DNA of 64,000 bases from contig CAZIQL010000001.1 of assembly GCA_964541485.1 (NCBI GenBank), positions 1 through 64,000 of the forward strand, in the 5' to 3' direction. Source of the DNA: SIG299 sp964541485 (GTDB taxonomy: Bacteria; Bacillota; Clostridia; Lachnospirales; Lachnospiraceae). The translations under genes and the position numbers were made by a program. The notes under the pieces were generated by a model. It made no database searches. It had not been told where the DNA came from and was given only the letters and a program-made list of their open reading frames with translations. Below are positions 56,438 to 64,000 of this stretch, in pieces (the stretch's first letter is position 1; each line of letters starts with the position of its first letter).

Positions 56438-57496
56438 TCAAATCTCTTCTTCTAGAGGAAAATTCATATTCACTATATACCGCCCGTTGAAGTCGCTCCA
56501 TGCGGCGAGGGGATAGGAAATGATGCGTTTTGATAAAGAAAGCATCTCCTCATATGCGGTATCTTCCAGGAGGAGGCGCACCGCTCCCTGCAATGCTGTG
56601 TTCCCGAGGAATTGCACCTTCCCTGCAAACTCCTTTGGAAGCATACCAAGAGTAAGGCTGGCTTCTTCTGACAAAACCCCCATACCGCCCGCCAGGTAAA
56701 CATGCTTTACCATGTGCAACGCGTCTACTCCATATTTTTTTTCATATTGTCTGAGCAAAAAGTCTACACCGGTCCGTACGGCCGCCTTTGCTGTCTGCAA
56801 TTCCCGGACCATATCCTGCGTCAGGCCATGGTATCCGGTTTCAAACCAAGAATCTGAAAACAGGCCTGTTGCATCCGCAATCCCCCTCCGGTATGCTTCT
56901 GCCAATACCTCCAGTCCTGTACTTCCGTTTTCCTGATAACATTCAAACGCAGGTCCTGCCGCCACAGAAGTAGCCAGCATCTGCTCTTTTGTGCCAAGCA
57001 CCATCTCACCGTTTGTGCCAAGGTCAATAAATAAAAACAAAACATCCGTTTCCGGAAGCACGGAAAGTCCTGCCACCACATCACCGCCCAGAAACGGTGC
57101 TGCCGCCGGCGCGGTAATCACTCCATCCCGTACCGGAAATTCCAGATGAGAAAGCCGGAACGGATGCTCCTTCATGTTTTCCAGGGAATCCCCCCAGAAA
57201 AGTGCCGTCATCACGCCGTTACCGACAACCGCAACGGCATCCGGTTCTGTCACCCCGAGCATTTTCATCCCTTCTCTGATGTCAGCCCGTACAAGTCCGG
57301 TAAGCCGTTCTTTCTCTCCTGCACAGGCGCAGGCCACCCTTGCCATTACATCTCTCCCATGCACCGTCTGCGAATTTCCGGCCTGATACTGCCCCAGCAC
57401 TCTCTTTTCATCGCATGACACCGCACACAGCTTTATATTGGTTGTTCCGATGTCTATTGCAAGCCCGACCCTGCCTGCTTCTTTAGATTTTAACAT
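56438..57496 (-). CDS. ASKHA-type ATPase, RACo-like (DUF4445) without ferredoxin domain
   Basis: About 352 residues. The fold opens with an actin/Hsp70-type phosphate loop GLAIDIGTTNIKLCAVS, a second ATP motif in F-I-D-L-G-T-N-G-E-M-V-L-G (about residues 162-174), and H-V-Y-L-A-G-G-M-G (about 265-273). It resembles the C-terminal part of RACo, the reductive activator of corrinoid proteins, but the N-terminal [2Fe-2S] domain of full RACo is absent (full RACo is over 600 residues). A role in corrinoid-enzyme reactivation is possible; no corrinoid genes are in the window. The ATG at 57496 follows GTGGAG. Confidence 0.75.
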   Translation of the reverse strand: MLKSKEAGRVGLAIDIGTTNIKLCAVSCDEKRVLGQYQAGNSQTVHGRDVMARVACACAGEKERLTGLVRADIREGMKMLGVTEPDAVAVVGNGVMTALFWGDSLENMKEHPFRLSHLEFPVRDGVITAPAAAPFLGGDVVAGLSVLPETDVLFLFIDLGTNGEMVLGTKEQMLATSVAAGPAFECYQENGSTGLEVLAEAYRRGIADATGLFSDSWFETGYHGLTQDMVRELQTAKAAVRTGVDFLLRQYEKKYGVDALHMVKHVYLAGGMGVLSEEASLTLGMLPKEFAGKVQFLGNTALQGAVRLLLEDTAYEEMLSLSKRIISYPLAAWSDFNGRYIVNMNFPLEEEI

Positions 57497-57815
57497 ACTG
57501 CTCCACATTGATTACAAAAATAGTGGCACCACCCACGTCTACCATCACAGGATAAGATTCAAAGCCTTGATTTATTGCTCCGACCGTAGGCAGTGTGTTT
57601 GCCGTGATACGCTGTCTTGGCCCGCACTCTTTCTTTACAATATCGATTACCGTATTCACCTTCTCTTCTTCTGTACCCACAAGCAATGTTGTATTACCGG
57701 AGCGCAAAAATCCGCCGGTAGTCGCCATCTTCGTGCCGGAGAACCCTTTTTTATTAAGCTGTTCCATCACTCTGTCATCATCATCACTGCTGACAATAAT
57801 ATAAATTAGTTTCAC
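57483..57815 (-). CDS. darA: Cyclic-di-AMP receptor DarA (PII-like)
   Basis: A 110-residue PII-like protein. It begins KLIYIIVSSDDDDRVMEQLN, then K-G-F-S-G-T-K-M-A-T-T-G-G-F-L-R-S-G-N-T-T-L-L-V-G (the YaaQ/DarA ligand-binding T-loop region, about residues 22-46), and later G-G-A-T-I-F-V. DarA (PstA) binds c-di-AMP in Firmicutes as a trimer. I assign a GTG start at 57815 after AGGGGG, which gives the normal family length. The upstream in-frame extension to 57974 runs into the terminator region. Confidence 0.9.
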   Translation of the reverse strand: MKLIYIIVSSDDDDRVMEQLNKKGFSGTKMATTGGFLRSGNTTLLVGTEEEKVNTVIDIVKKECGPRQRITANTLPTVGAINQGFESYPVMVDVGGATIFVINVEQYVKI

Positions 57816-57884
57816 TTCCGTAACCCCCTTGTTTACACGCATTCTGTTACGTTTTATTATAAAGGCTTGCCTGTTATTCTGCAA

Positions 57885-57918
57885 TAAAAAAATTCCGGAG
57901 AGATTTTCTCTCCGGAAT
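57885..57918 (-). terminator. Terminator after the trigger-factor-like lipoprotein gene
   Basis: On the - strand ATTCCGGAGAGA and TCTCTCCGGAAT form a 12-bp stem followed by TTTTTT. Confidence 0.9.
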
Positions 57919-57936
57919 CTGTCATTCTCTTTTTCA

Positions 57937-58959
57937 TTACTCGGCAGATGGTGCAACCACAACAGCTTCATCAATTAAGAATTCCATAACAAGTTCCACC
58001 AGAATGGATAATTCGATTTCTTCCTTGTCATTTGCTTCTTCAAATTCTTCTACTGTATCATAGCCGTAGTATTCTGCATACTCTGCTGCCTTTTCATTAT
58101 AAACTTCCTTGGATACTTCGATATTTTCAGCTTCCGCAATTGCCTTCATGATAAGCTCATTCTTTACAACCTCTGTAGCATATTCCTGTGCATACTGCTG
58201 AAGTGCCTCTGTGGACTCAAATCCCCAGAAGTAGTACAGAATTGTTTCAGCATCAACGCCGTAAAGAGAAGCATAGGTCTCCGCATAGCTTGTGTACTGA
58301 CTTACAAAAATCAAAGCTCTGTCTGCCACATCATCTGTCGGAATATTTTCCACAGTACAGCTTGCCATAAGGCTCTCTGTAATCTGTGTATAGAAGGTAT
58401 CCATCTGCAGCTCTTCCAGAAGAACCTGCTTTAACTCTTCTCCGGTAGATGCAAGATCAGGATAATATTCAAGAGCAAATTCATCATCCCACTCAGGAAT
58501 CTGTATTTCCTGAACCGAATTCACGGTTACTGTAAATACAACTGCCTGACCCGCAAGATCAGGATTGTTTGTATATGGGTCCGGGAATGTCAGGTTCAAA
58601 TCCAATGTCTGTCCTGCTGTTGCGCCAATCAGACCATCTTCAAATCCATCAATGAAGGAACCGGAACCCAGCTCTAAATCATAACCCGAATCGGTACCGC
58701 CATCAAATGCAACACCGTCTAATTTACCAACATAGTCGATATTTACAGTGTCACCTTCAACAGCAGCACGGTCTACTACAACCAATTCTTCATAGCCTGC
58801 CAGAATATCTTCCATTGCAGCTTCTAACTCAGCATCGGATACATCTGTTAATTCCAGTCCTTTATACTGGCCAAGTGTTACCTTTGGTTTTGCACAGCCT
58901 GCTGCCATACTCACTACCATGAGTCCTGCAATCACTGCCGCTAAAATTTTCTTCTTCAT
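57937..58959 (-). CDS. Lipoprotein with trigger-factor-like FKBP domain (peptidyl-prolyl isomerase)
   Basis: A 340-residue exported lipoprotein. The signal peptide MKKKILAAVIAGLMVVSMAA ends with lipobox A-A-G-C. Residues about 65-150 hold an FKBP-type domain (GDTVNIDYVGKLDGVAFDGG, F-I-D-G-F-E-D-G-L, A-V-V-F-T-V-T-V-N-S-V). The rest is a long helical region like the C-terminal domain of trigger factor. It probably helps fold exported proteins on the outer face of the membrane, in the manner of PrsA. AAGGAAGGATTTTTAGT precedes the ATG. Confidence 0.88.
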   Translation of the reverse strand: MKKKILAAVIAGLMVVSMAAGCAKPKVTLGQYKGLELTDVSDAELEAAMEDILAGYEELVVVDRAAVEGDTVNIDYVGKLDGVAFDGGTDSGYDLELGSGSFIDGFEDGLIGATAGQTLDLNLTFPDPYTNNPDLAGQAVVFTVTVNSVQEIQIPEWDDEFALEYYPDLASTGEELKQVLLEELQMDTFYTQITESLMASCTVENIPTDDVADRALIFVSQYTSYAETYASLYGVDAETILYYFWGFESTEALQQYAQEYATEVVKNELIMKAIAEAENIEVSKEVYNEKAAEYAEYYGYDTVEEFEEANDKEEIELSILVELVMEFLIDEAVVVAPSAE

Positions 58960-59110
58960 ACTAAAAATCCTTCCTTTTTCTCTAACTAAGGTTTACCCTC
59001 CCACACCGTTTTATACAAAAAGGTGCCAACTTTGACATCATACCACAAAACCCGCAAAAAGGAAAGAAGTTTTGATAAATTCACAAAATCTTCAAAATCC
59101 GGCTTTTGGG

Positions 59111-59139
59111 TTGAAAATTCCTGTCCTACATGGTACTAT
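59111..59139 (+). promoter_or_regulatory. Promoter of the GH88/GH105-type gene
   Basis: TTGAAA (59111-59116), 17-base spacer, TACTAT (59134-59139). The transcript would start about 14 bases before the ATG at 59160. Confidence 0.65.
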
Positions 59140-59159
59140 TTGACTAAGGGTGTTATTCG

Positions 59160-60326
59160 ATGCCCAATCTTAATAAAGCGAGGTTGTTTTTACTTATGAA
59201 ACAGAAATTTATTGAGGCTTACATTGATGAATTATTGGAGAAGAGTACTTTGGATTTCCCAGCCTGGAATATCGAAAAGAAACGCCAGGGCATCAAATCC
59301 GAATGGAACTATATTGACGGCTGTATGATTAAGGCAATTCTTGAAATGTATGCCATCACCGGCAAAGAAAAATACCGCGATTTTGCCACGGAATACATCA
59401 GCTACCGCGTCAAAGAGGACGGCTCCATTTCCGGCTATAATCCTGAGAAGTTCAACATTGACGATGTCAATGCGGGAAAGACATTATTTGAATTATACGA
59501 CCTGACCGGAGATGAAAAATACCGCAAAGCCATCGAGCTCGTTTACTCGCAGGTAAAACGCCAGCCACGTACCCGTGAAGGAAACTTCTGGCACAAACTG
59601 ATTTATCCGGCGCAGGTATGGTTAGACGGCATGTATATGGGCCAGCCGTTCTATATGGAATACGAAACCCGCTTTAATGATAAAAAGAATTATGACGATA
59701 TCTTCCAGCAGTTCTTTAACGTAGTGGATAAGGTAAGAGATGAAAAGACCGGTCTTTACTATCATGCCTACGACTGCTCCAGAGAGATGTTCTGGTGCGA
59801 CAAGGAAACCGGCCTCTCAAAGAACTTCTGGTTAAGAGCCCTCGGCTGGTATGCCATGGCACTGCTTGACACCTTGGATAAATGTGATGCCTCCGTTTGT
59901 CAGGAGAACTATGACAAGTTAAAGAACATTTATGTTGACTACATGAACGCGCTGAAAAACTTCCAGGACGAAAGCGGCATGTGGTGGCAGGTTCCAAACT
60001 TCCCGGGCAGAGAGCGCAATTATCTCGAGACGAGCGGTAGCGCCATTCTCTCCTACGCTTATCTGAAGGGCGTACGTCTCGGTTTCCTTCCGGAAGAATT
60101 TGCCGTTGCCGGTGAAAAAGCCTTTCACGGCATCTGTGACCGCTACTTAACTACCGAAGAAGGCAACATGAGCTTAGACGGCATCTGCTTAGTTGCGGGC
60201 CTTGGCGGCAAGGAGAGGCGCGACGGTACGTATGAGTACTACATGTCTGAGCCTATTGTAAAAGACGATGCCAAGGGCGTCGGTCCATTTTTACTTGCAT
60301 ATACTGAGATGTTGCGAAGAGGGTAA
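59160..60326 (+). CDS. Unsaturated rhamnogalacturonyl hydrolase-type glycosidase (GH88/GH105, YteR-like)
   Basis: A 388-residue (alpha/alpha)6-barrel enzyme without signal peptide, so cytosolic. Patterns of the family: S-E-W-N-Y-I-D-G-C-M near the start, Y-N-P-E-K-F-N-I-D-D-V-N-A-G-K, V-W-L-D-G-M-Y-M-G-Q-P-F (with the catalytic Asp, about residue 162), W-W-Q-V-P-N-F-P-G and E-T-S-G-S-A-I. Such enzymes remove the unsaturated galacturonyl residue from pectin fragments. No transporter or lyase of a pectin locus is adjacent. The start at 59160 follows AAGGGTG; a second ATG at 59196 also fits. Confidence 0.88.
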   Translation: MPNLNKARLFLLMKQKFIEAYIDELLEKSTLDFPAWNIEKKRQGIKSEWNYIDGCMIKAILEMYAITGKEKYRDFATEYISYRVKEDGSISGYNPEKFNIDDVNAGKTLFELYDLTGDEKYRKAIELVYSQVKRQPRTREGNFWHKLIYPAQVWLDGMYMGQPFYMEYETRFNDKKNYDDIFQQFFNVVDKVRDEKTGLYYHAYDCSREMFWCDKETGLSKNFWLRALGWYAMALLDTLDKCDASVCQENYDKLKNIYVDYMNALKNFQDESGMWWQVPNFPGRERNYLETSGSAILSYAYLKGVRLGFLPEEFAVAGEKAFHGICDRYLTTEEGNMSLDGICLVAGLGGKERRDGTYEYYMSEPIVKDDAKGVGPFLLAYTEMLRRG

Positions 60327-60333
60327 ATGAAAT

Positions 60334-60375
60334 GGCAGGGATATACGAAGTTTGTATATCCCTGCCTCTTCTTTA
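60334..60375 (+). terminator. Terminator of the GH88/GH105-type gene
   Basis: GGCAGGGATATAC and GTATATCCCTGCC form a perfect 13-bp stem followed by TCTTCTTTAT; it may also serve the convergent LRR gene. Confidence 0.85.
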
Positions 60376-60397
60376 TCAGACCCTATTTGCTACTAAA

Positions 60398-60868
60398 TCA
60401 TTTTACCACATATGGTATGTTATTTTCTTTTGCATAAGTTTCTGCATAGGAGCCCGCTGTGATTGTAAGCGTCAGATTGTTACAGTCTGTAAAAGCACCA
60501 TAACCTATTTCCGTAACACTTTTCGGAACTGTAACGTTAGTCAGTTCCGTACAATAGCCAAACACACACTGTCCAAGTTTTGTAACTCCCTCCGGAATAA
60601 CAACCTCTATCAAATTATTACTGCATCCTGAAAATAATCCCTGCGGCAACTCAGTCACTTTCGACGGCAAAACTACACGCTTTAGGCCGGTACATCCATC
60701 GTCTAAACTATTACAACCTGCAATTTTGACTTCCCCATCTTCCACTATGTACCATAAATCCTCCGCCGCCGTCGAATTCTCCACTTTGGGATACGGAGTC
60801 GGTGTCCCGTTCGTTTTTCCTCCCTCCCGGCACCCCGTCATAGCAAGTAATACCAAAACCAATTGCAT
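60398..60868 (-). CDS. Short BspA-type leucine-rich-repeat lipoprotein, possibly 5'-truncated
   Basis: About 156 residues. After a lipobox-like L-A-M-T-G-C at residues 8-13 there is a Thr/Pro linker and then LRR_5 (BspA-type) repeats from about residue 60: L-K-R-V-V-L-P-S-K-V, L-I-E-V-V-I-P-E-G-V, L-T-N-V-T-V-P-K-S-V, each with a following C-(x)n-L segment. The signal peptide is unusually short and has no basic start, the ATG lacks a ribosome binding site, and a stop codon lies four codons upstream. It may therefore be a fragment or may have lost its 5' end. BspA-type proteins are usually surface proteins of unknown ligand. Confidence 0.6.
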   Translation of the reverse strand: MQLVLVLLAMTGCREGGKTNGTPTPYPKVENSTAAEDLWYIVEDGEVKIAGCNSLDDGCTGLKRVVLPSKVTELPQGLFSGCSNNLIEVVIPEGVTKLGQCVFGYCTELTNVTVPKSVTEIGYGAFTDCNNLTLTITAGSYAETYAKENNIPYVVK

Positions 60869-61282
60869 ATAATGGTTTTACAAGGAGCATATCGCCGTTA
60901 GACTGGAAACGTTAAAACGTTGCACATACTTTACGAAATAGTTGATTTCGCACGAAAGTGAAAGGCTTTCAAATGGGTGGCATGCACCTAAACAAACCAG
61001 TATCTATTTGTAAATGTAAGAGTCTTGCGCACTTTCTTCGTGATATCCTTTATATACATTTCGGCTCCCGACCGCCGAGTTTACGGTCCGTACTCTCTTG
61101 ATTATGACTGCCGTTAAAGAACTGTTACGCAGCAAGTCCTGCGAGTGTGGCAGCTGCGTTTTTCGCGGGATATGCTGCTGCAAACGCATGAGGCCGTGCG
61201 GATCACTCCGCACGGCCTCACACATAAGGAATTTGGATGTATTGACGTTACACGCTTTCGCATGTATGTGAAATACCTAAAT
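60869..61282. other. Intergenic stretch without a supported gene
   Basis: About 410 bases. A 14-bp perfect hairpin (TGAGGCCGTGCGGA and TCCGCACGGCCTCA, 61189-61220) lies about 60 bases downstream of the mgtC-like gene and could be its terminator although no T-run follows. Short open frames here (for example 61004-61225 on the - strand) have no ribosome binding site or recognisable product. I see no tRNA or known riboswitch. Confidence 0.5.
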
Positions 61283-61981
61283 TTACAGTTCCTCAATGTA
61301 AATCACTCCGGTCGCCATAGACAACAACTGAAGGATTTCCGTATGAGGACGTTTCTTTTCCAACTTAAGAGTCAGAAGCACCGCAACTCCGATATCCTCT
61401 ACGTTGTTGGACTTTGTCATTTCTATTTCGGTTATTTTTATCCCATGTTCCTTCAGGTAAGACATAAAATTCCCCAAATCTGCCATCTTACCGAATTCCA
61501 TGTACAAATCCATAACCTTTGTGTTCGACATCATTCTGTCGTCAATGCGGTGTAACACGGACATAACAACCAAAATCATCGTGCACCCGATAATGGCCGC
61601 GGAATAAAATCCGATTCCGATTGCCAGACCTACGCACGCATCTGCCCATAATCCTGCAGCTGTTGTCAGTCCCTTGACACGGTTTCTTCCGGTAACAATA
61701 ATGGTTCCCGCACCCAAAAAACCGATGCCGCTGATTACCTGGGCCCCAAGTCTTGCCGGGTCCCCTGTTCCATATAAATCACAGATATACTGATTTGTCA
61801 GCATTACAAGTGTCGCACCGACACAAACCAACATATAAGTTCTGAATCCTGCCGGGCGGTTTTTCTTTCCTCGTTCCATACCGAGGACACCACCACAAAT
61901 CAGGGCAAGGGCCAACCGTACAAATGTCGACAGCGCATTGATTTCCCCTAAATACGCATTCACTGTTTCATACCATTGCAT
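61283..61981 (-). CDS. MgtC/SapB-family membrane protein
   Basis: A 232-residue protein with four or five membrane segments in the first 140 residues. Family blocks: L-A-L-A-L-I-C-G-G-V-L-G-M-E-R-G (about residues 26-41), R-L-G-A-Q-V-I-S-G-I-G-F-L-G-A-G-T-I (about 79-96) and V-K-G-L-T-T-A-A-G-L-W. A soluble C-terminal domain of about 80 residues follows, which may be ACT-like. MgtC proteins affect magnesium homeostasis and membrane ATP synthase in pathogens; the role here is unknown. No magnesium riboswitch is seen in the short upstream region. Confidence 0.9.
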   Translation of the reverse strand: MQWYETVNAYLGEINALSTFVRLALALICGGVLGMERGKKNRPAGFRTYMLVCVGATLVMLTNQYICDLYGTGDPARLGAQVISGIGFLGAGTIIVTGRNRVKGLTTAAGLWADACVGLAIGIGFYSAAIIGCTMILVVMSVLHRIDDRMMSNTKVMDLYMEFGKMADLGNFMSYLKEHGIKITEIEMTKSNNVEDIGVAVLLTLKLEKKRPHTEILQLLSMATGVIYIEEL

Positions 61982-62048
61982 CACAAAACCAACCCCTCTT
62001 CTTTTTTCTTATATTTTACCATGCCGGGTGCGCTTCCGAGGTATCTGC

Positions 62049-63068
62049 TTACTGCTCTTTCTTTGCCTCTGCTGCATAAGTGAATCCGCGCAAAGAGAGT
62101 TCCTCTGCTCTGTGGCAGGCACAAAGTCTGCCATCCGGCATCTCTTTCAGCTCCGGTACTTCATTTACGCACTTTTCTGTGCAGTAATGACATCTTTCAT
62201 GGAAATAACATCCACTTGGCGGATTAGCCGGGTTTGGAATTTCTCCCTTTAACGGAATACGATCAATCTGAATCGTAGGATCCGCTACCGGTACAGCAGA
62301 AAGCAGCGCTTCCGTATATGGATGCATCGGCTTTTCAAACATTGCTTCTGTATCACCAAACTCTACCATTCGTCCAAGATACATCACACCTACCTTATCG
62401 GAAATGTGTTCTACTACCGATAAGTCATGGCTGATAAATAAATAGGTTAAATTCAGTTCCTTCTGTAAATCACGAAGTAAGTTGATTACCTGTGCCTGGA
62501 TGGATACGTCAAGCGCAGATACTGCTTCGTCACAGACAATAATCTGTGGCTCAATTACAAGAGCCCGTGCAATACCGATACGCTGTCTCTGACCACCGGA
62601 GAACGCATGTGGATAACGCATTAAGTACGTAGGATTTAAGCCTACCTTCTCTGCCATCTCCTTGGCACGACGGTCCATCTCATCCTTCGGCATCTTCGGG
62701 AAGTTTGCCTTTAACGGCTCCTTAATAATATCAAGTACCGTCATTCTAGGGTCAAGGGAAGAATACGGATCCTGGAAAATCATCTGGATTTCCTTACGGA
62801 TTTCCTTCATTTTCTTCTTATCGACCTTCAAAAAGTCAACCTCTTCTCCTGCTCTGGTGCGATAGAACACTTCACCCTCAGAGGCACTGTACGCACGAAC
62901 GATACAACGTCCCAGTGTTGTCTTACCACAACCGGATTCCCCTACGATACCAATCGTCTCACCCGGTTTTACGGAGAAACTTACATCGGTTACCGCCTTT
63001 ACTGTAATACCCTTTGATGTAAATCTCTTATGGAGATTTTTTACCTCCAAAATATTCTCTTTATTCAT
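62049..63068 (-). CDS. oppF: Oligopeptide ABC transporter ATP-binding protein
   Basis: A 339-residue ABC ATPase of the OppF/DppF type: Walker A G-E-S-G-C-G-K-T (about residues 39-46), Q-loop region MIFQDPYSSLDPRMTV, ABC signature F-S-G-G-Q-R-Q-R-I, Walker B I-V-C-D-E-A and H-loop H-D-L. The C-terminal oligopeptide/dipeptide extension has a Cys cluster (Y-F-H-E-R-C-H-Y-C-T-E-K-C). It works with OppD to power peptide import. It overlaps the oppD stop by eight bases. Confidence 0.93.
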   Translation of the reverse strand: MNKENILEVKNLHKRFTSKGITVKAVTDVSFSVKPGETIGIVGESGCGKTTLGRCIVRAYSASEGEVFYRTRAGEEVDFLKVDKKKMKEIRKEIQMIFQDPYSSLDPRMTVLDIIKEPLKANFPKMPKDEMDRRAKEMAEKVGLNPTYLMRYPHAFSGGQRQRIGIARALVIEPQIIVCDEAVSALDVSIQAQVINLLRDLQKELNLTYLFISHDLSVVEHISDKVGVMYLGRMVEFGDTEAMFEKPMHPYTEALLSAVPVADPTIQIDRIPLKGEIPNPANPPSGCYFHERCHYCTEKCVNEVPELKEMPDGRLCACHRAEELSLRGFTYAAEAKKEQ

Positions 63069-64000
63069 TGCTTCCAGCCTCCTTTTCCTGAAGCTGTGCT
63101 TCTACTCTTTCCCTCTGTGCCTTACAAGCCTCATGAGGGCAATTAAAGCAGGCAATCTTGTGTCCCGGAGCCACTTCTACCAGTTCCGGCTCTGCCTTGT
63201 TGCAAAGGCCTTCGATACGTGCATCGCATCTGTCATAGAAGCCGCAGGCTACCGGCAGGTTCATGGCAAGAGGCACAGTACCCTCGATAGAGAACAGTCT
63301 GTCTTCCTTCTTAGAACCGATCTTATGAACGGAACCAATCAGACCTCTGGTATATGGATGCTGCGGATTTGCATAAATCTCTGTAGAATCTGCACTTTCC
63401 ACAATCTTACCAAGGTACATAACTGCCACTCTGTCACACATCTTGGCTACTACACCAAGGTCATGTGTGATGAAAAGAATTGCTGTATTATAATCCTTCT
63501 GAAGCTCCTTCATGAGTTCCAGAATCTGTGCCTGAATCGTAACGTCCAGTGCTGTTGTCGGTTCATCGGCAATCAGTAACTTTGGATTACATACGAGTGC
63601 CATCGCAATGAGGGCACGCTGTAACATACCGCCGGAGAACTCGTGCGGATACTGGTTGTAACGCTTTTCTACATTGGCAATACCAACCTTACGCATTACC
63701 TCCATGGAAATCTCCTTGGATTTCTTTTTATCCTTTGTGATATGAAGTCTGGTTGCTTCATTAATCTGATTACCAATCGTATACATTGGAGAAAAGGCAA
63801 CCATCGGCTCCTGGAAAATCATCGAAATTTCCTTACCGCGGATGGAGCGGATTTTATCGTTCTTCTTCTGATTCGCAAGGGAAATCAGTTCTACTTCTCC
63901 GTGCTGCTCCGAATCAAATAAAATCTCACCGCTGGAGACACACTTCTTTTCATTAATACCAAGGATAGCCTTACAGGTTAAGGACTTACCGCAACCGGAC
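63061..64000 (-). CDS. oppD: Oligopeptide ABC transporter ATP-binding protein, partial
   Basis: The reading frame continues past the right edge of the window. The visible part begins in Walker A (S-G-C-G-K-S, at the very edge), then M-I-F-Q-E-P-M-V-A-F-S-P (Q-loop), F-S-G-G-M-L-Q-R-A (signature), L-I-A-D-E-P-T-T-A-L-D (Walker B), H-D-L-G-V-V (H-loop), and a C-terminal Cys-containing extension with Y-D-R-C-D. This is the OppD/DppD type, pairing with the OppF ATPase downstream. The 5' end and the permease genes lie outside the window. Confidence 0.93.
   Translation of the reverse strand, partial: SGCGKSLTCKAILGINEKKCVSSGEILFDSEQHGEVELISLANQKKNDKIRSIRGKEISMIFQEPMVAFSPMYTIGNQINEATRLHITKDKKKSKEISMEVMRKVGIANVEKRYNQYPHEFSGGMLQRALIAMALVCNPKLLIADEPTTALDVTIQAQILELMKELQKDYNTAILFITHDLGVVAKMCDRVAVMYLGKIVESADSTEIYANPQHPYTRGLIGSVHKIGSKKEDRLFSIEGTVPLAMNLPVACGFYDRCDARIEGLCNKAEPELVEVAPGHKIACFNCPHEACKAQRERVEAQLQEKEAGSNE

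Noticed and set aside
61004..61225. A 73-residue - strand open frame in the gap between the LRR and MgtC-like genes
   Set aside because: No ribosome binding site and no recognisable motif, and it includes part of a 14-bp hairpin; probably noncoding.
61982..62048. Magnesium (M-box) riboswitch before the MgtC-like gene
   Set aside because: Only about 65 bases separate it from the oppF stop, too short for an M-box, and no matching structure is visible.
1..64000. tRNA or rRNA genes
   Set aside because: I saw no cloverleaf with a TTCRA arm and no rRNA-like sequence; the prophage uses a protein gene as its attachment site, not a tRNA.

Overview
This looks like a chromosomal segment of a spore-forming Clostridia species, most likely Lachnospiraceae. 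The evidence is a cotJA-cotJB-cotJC spore-coat operon, strong AGGAGG ribosome binding sites, TTGACA/TATAAT promoters, YitT, DarA and DUF1292 genes, and a pectin-degrading GH105-type hydrolase. The species cannot be fixed from this window. It contains one 100-base run of N (15020-15119), an assembly gap inside a collagen-like repeat.

Left host arm (1-10.58 kb): an SDR oxidoreductase cut by the window edge and a VUT/YhhQ-family transporter, preceded by a structured leader ending in a terminator (a riboswitch-like attenuator). Next is an ECF sigma / membrane-anchored regulator / MBOAT O-acyltransferase / DHHW-protein operon. Then come a lipoprotein with two related DUF4358-like repeats, nagA, a YitT membrane protein and a VanZ-domain protein.

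Prophage (about 10.58-51.30 kb): a temperate phage is inserted inside cotJC, a manganese-catalase-like spore-coat gene. The 5' part of cotJC lies at the right end and the 3' part at the left end. Joining them at a shared GA dinucleotide restores an in-frame protein of 198 residues. The integrase is a large serine recombinase, consistent with a two-base core, and the rebuilt phage site has symmetric arms around that core. Repressor, ImmA-like protease, a membrane protein and integrase are on the + strand. Nearly everything else is on the - strand: Cro-like regulator, small Cys-rich early genes, an HUH-type replication protein, PcfJ, SSB, HNH, YopX, terminase, portal, scaffold, N4-gp56-type major capsid, internal and short-tail proteins, a 2396-residue polyvalent protein, collagen-like fibres, holin and endolysin. 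No tape measure, sheath or tail tube is visible, so a short-tailed (podovirus-like) phage is the best reading.

Three signals inside the prophage stand out. (1) Three promoters share GGGGGGTTAGAAAA, 17 bases and a TATGAT/TACAAT box with identical spacing. They sit before terS, the scaffold gene and the baseplate/fibre gene, and look like a late-promoter regulon. (2) A 16-bp palindrome, GTTGCACCGGTGCAAC, occurs five times (one copy with a single change) and nowhere else that I found in the window. (3) A phage-encoded Prp-type cysteine protease lies just before scaffold and capsid genes whose N-termini both carry the L-x-L-Q-x-F-A type motif that Prp cleaves in ribosomal protein L27.

Right host arm (51.30-64 kb): cotJB and cotJA, a nuclease-helicase of the XPD/DinG type, DNA polymerase IV, a DUF1292 protein, a RACo-like ASKHA protein, c-di-AMP receptor DarA, a trigger-factor-like lipoprotein, a GH88/GH105 hydrolase, a short BspA-type LRR lipoprotein, an MgtC/SapB protein and two oligopeptide ABC ATPases (oppF, partial oppD).
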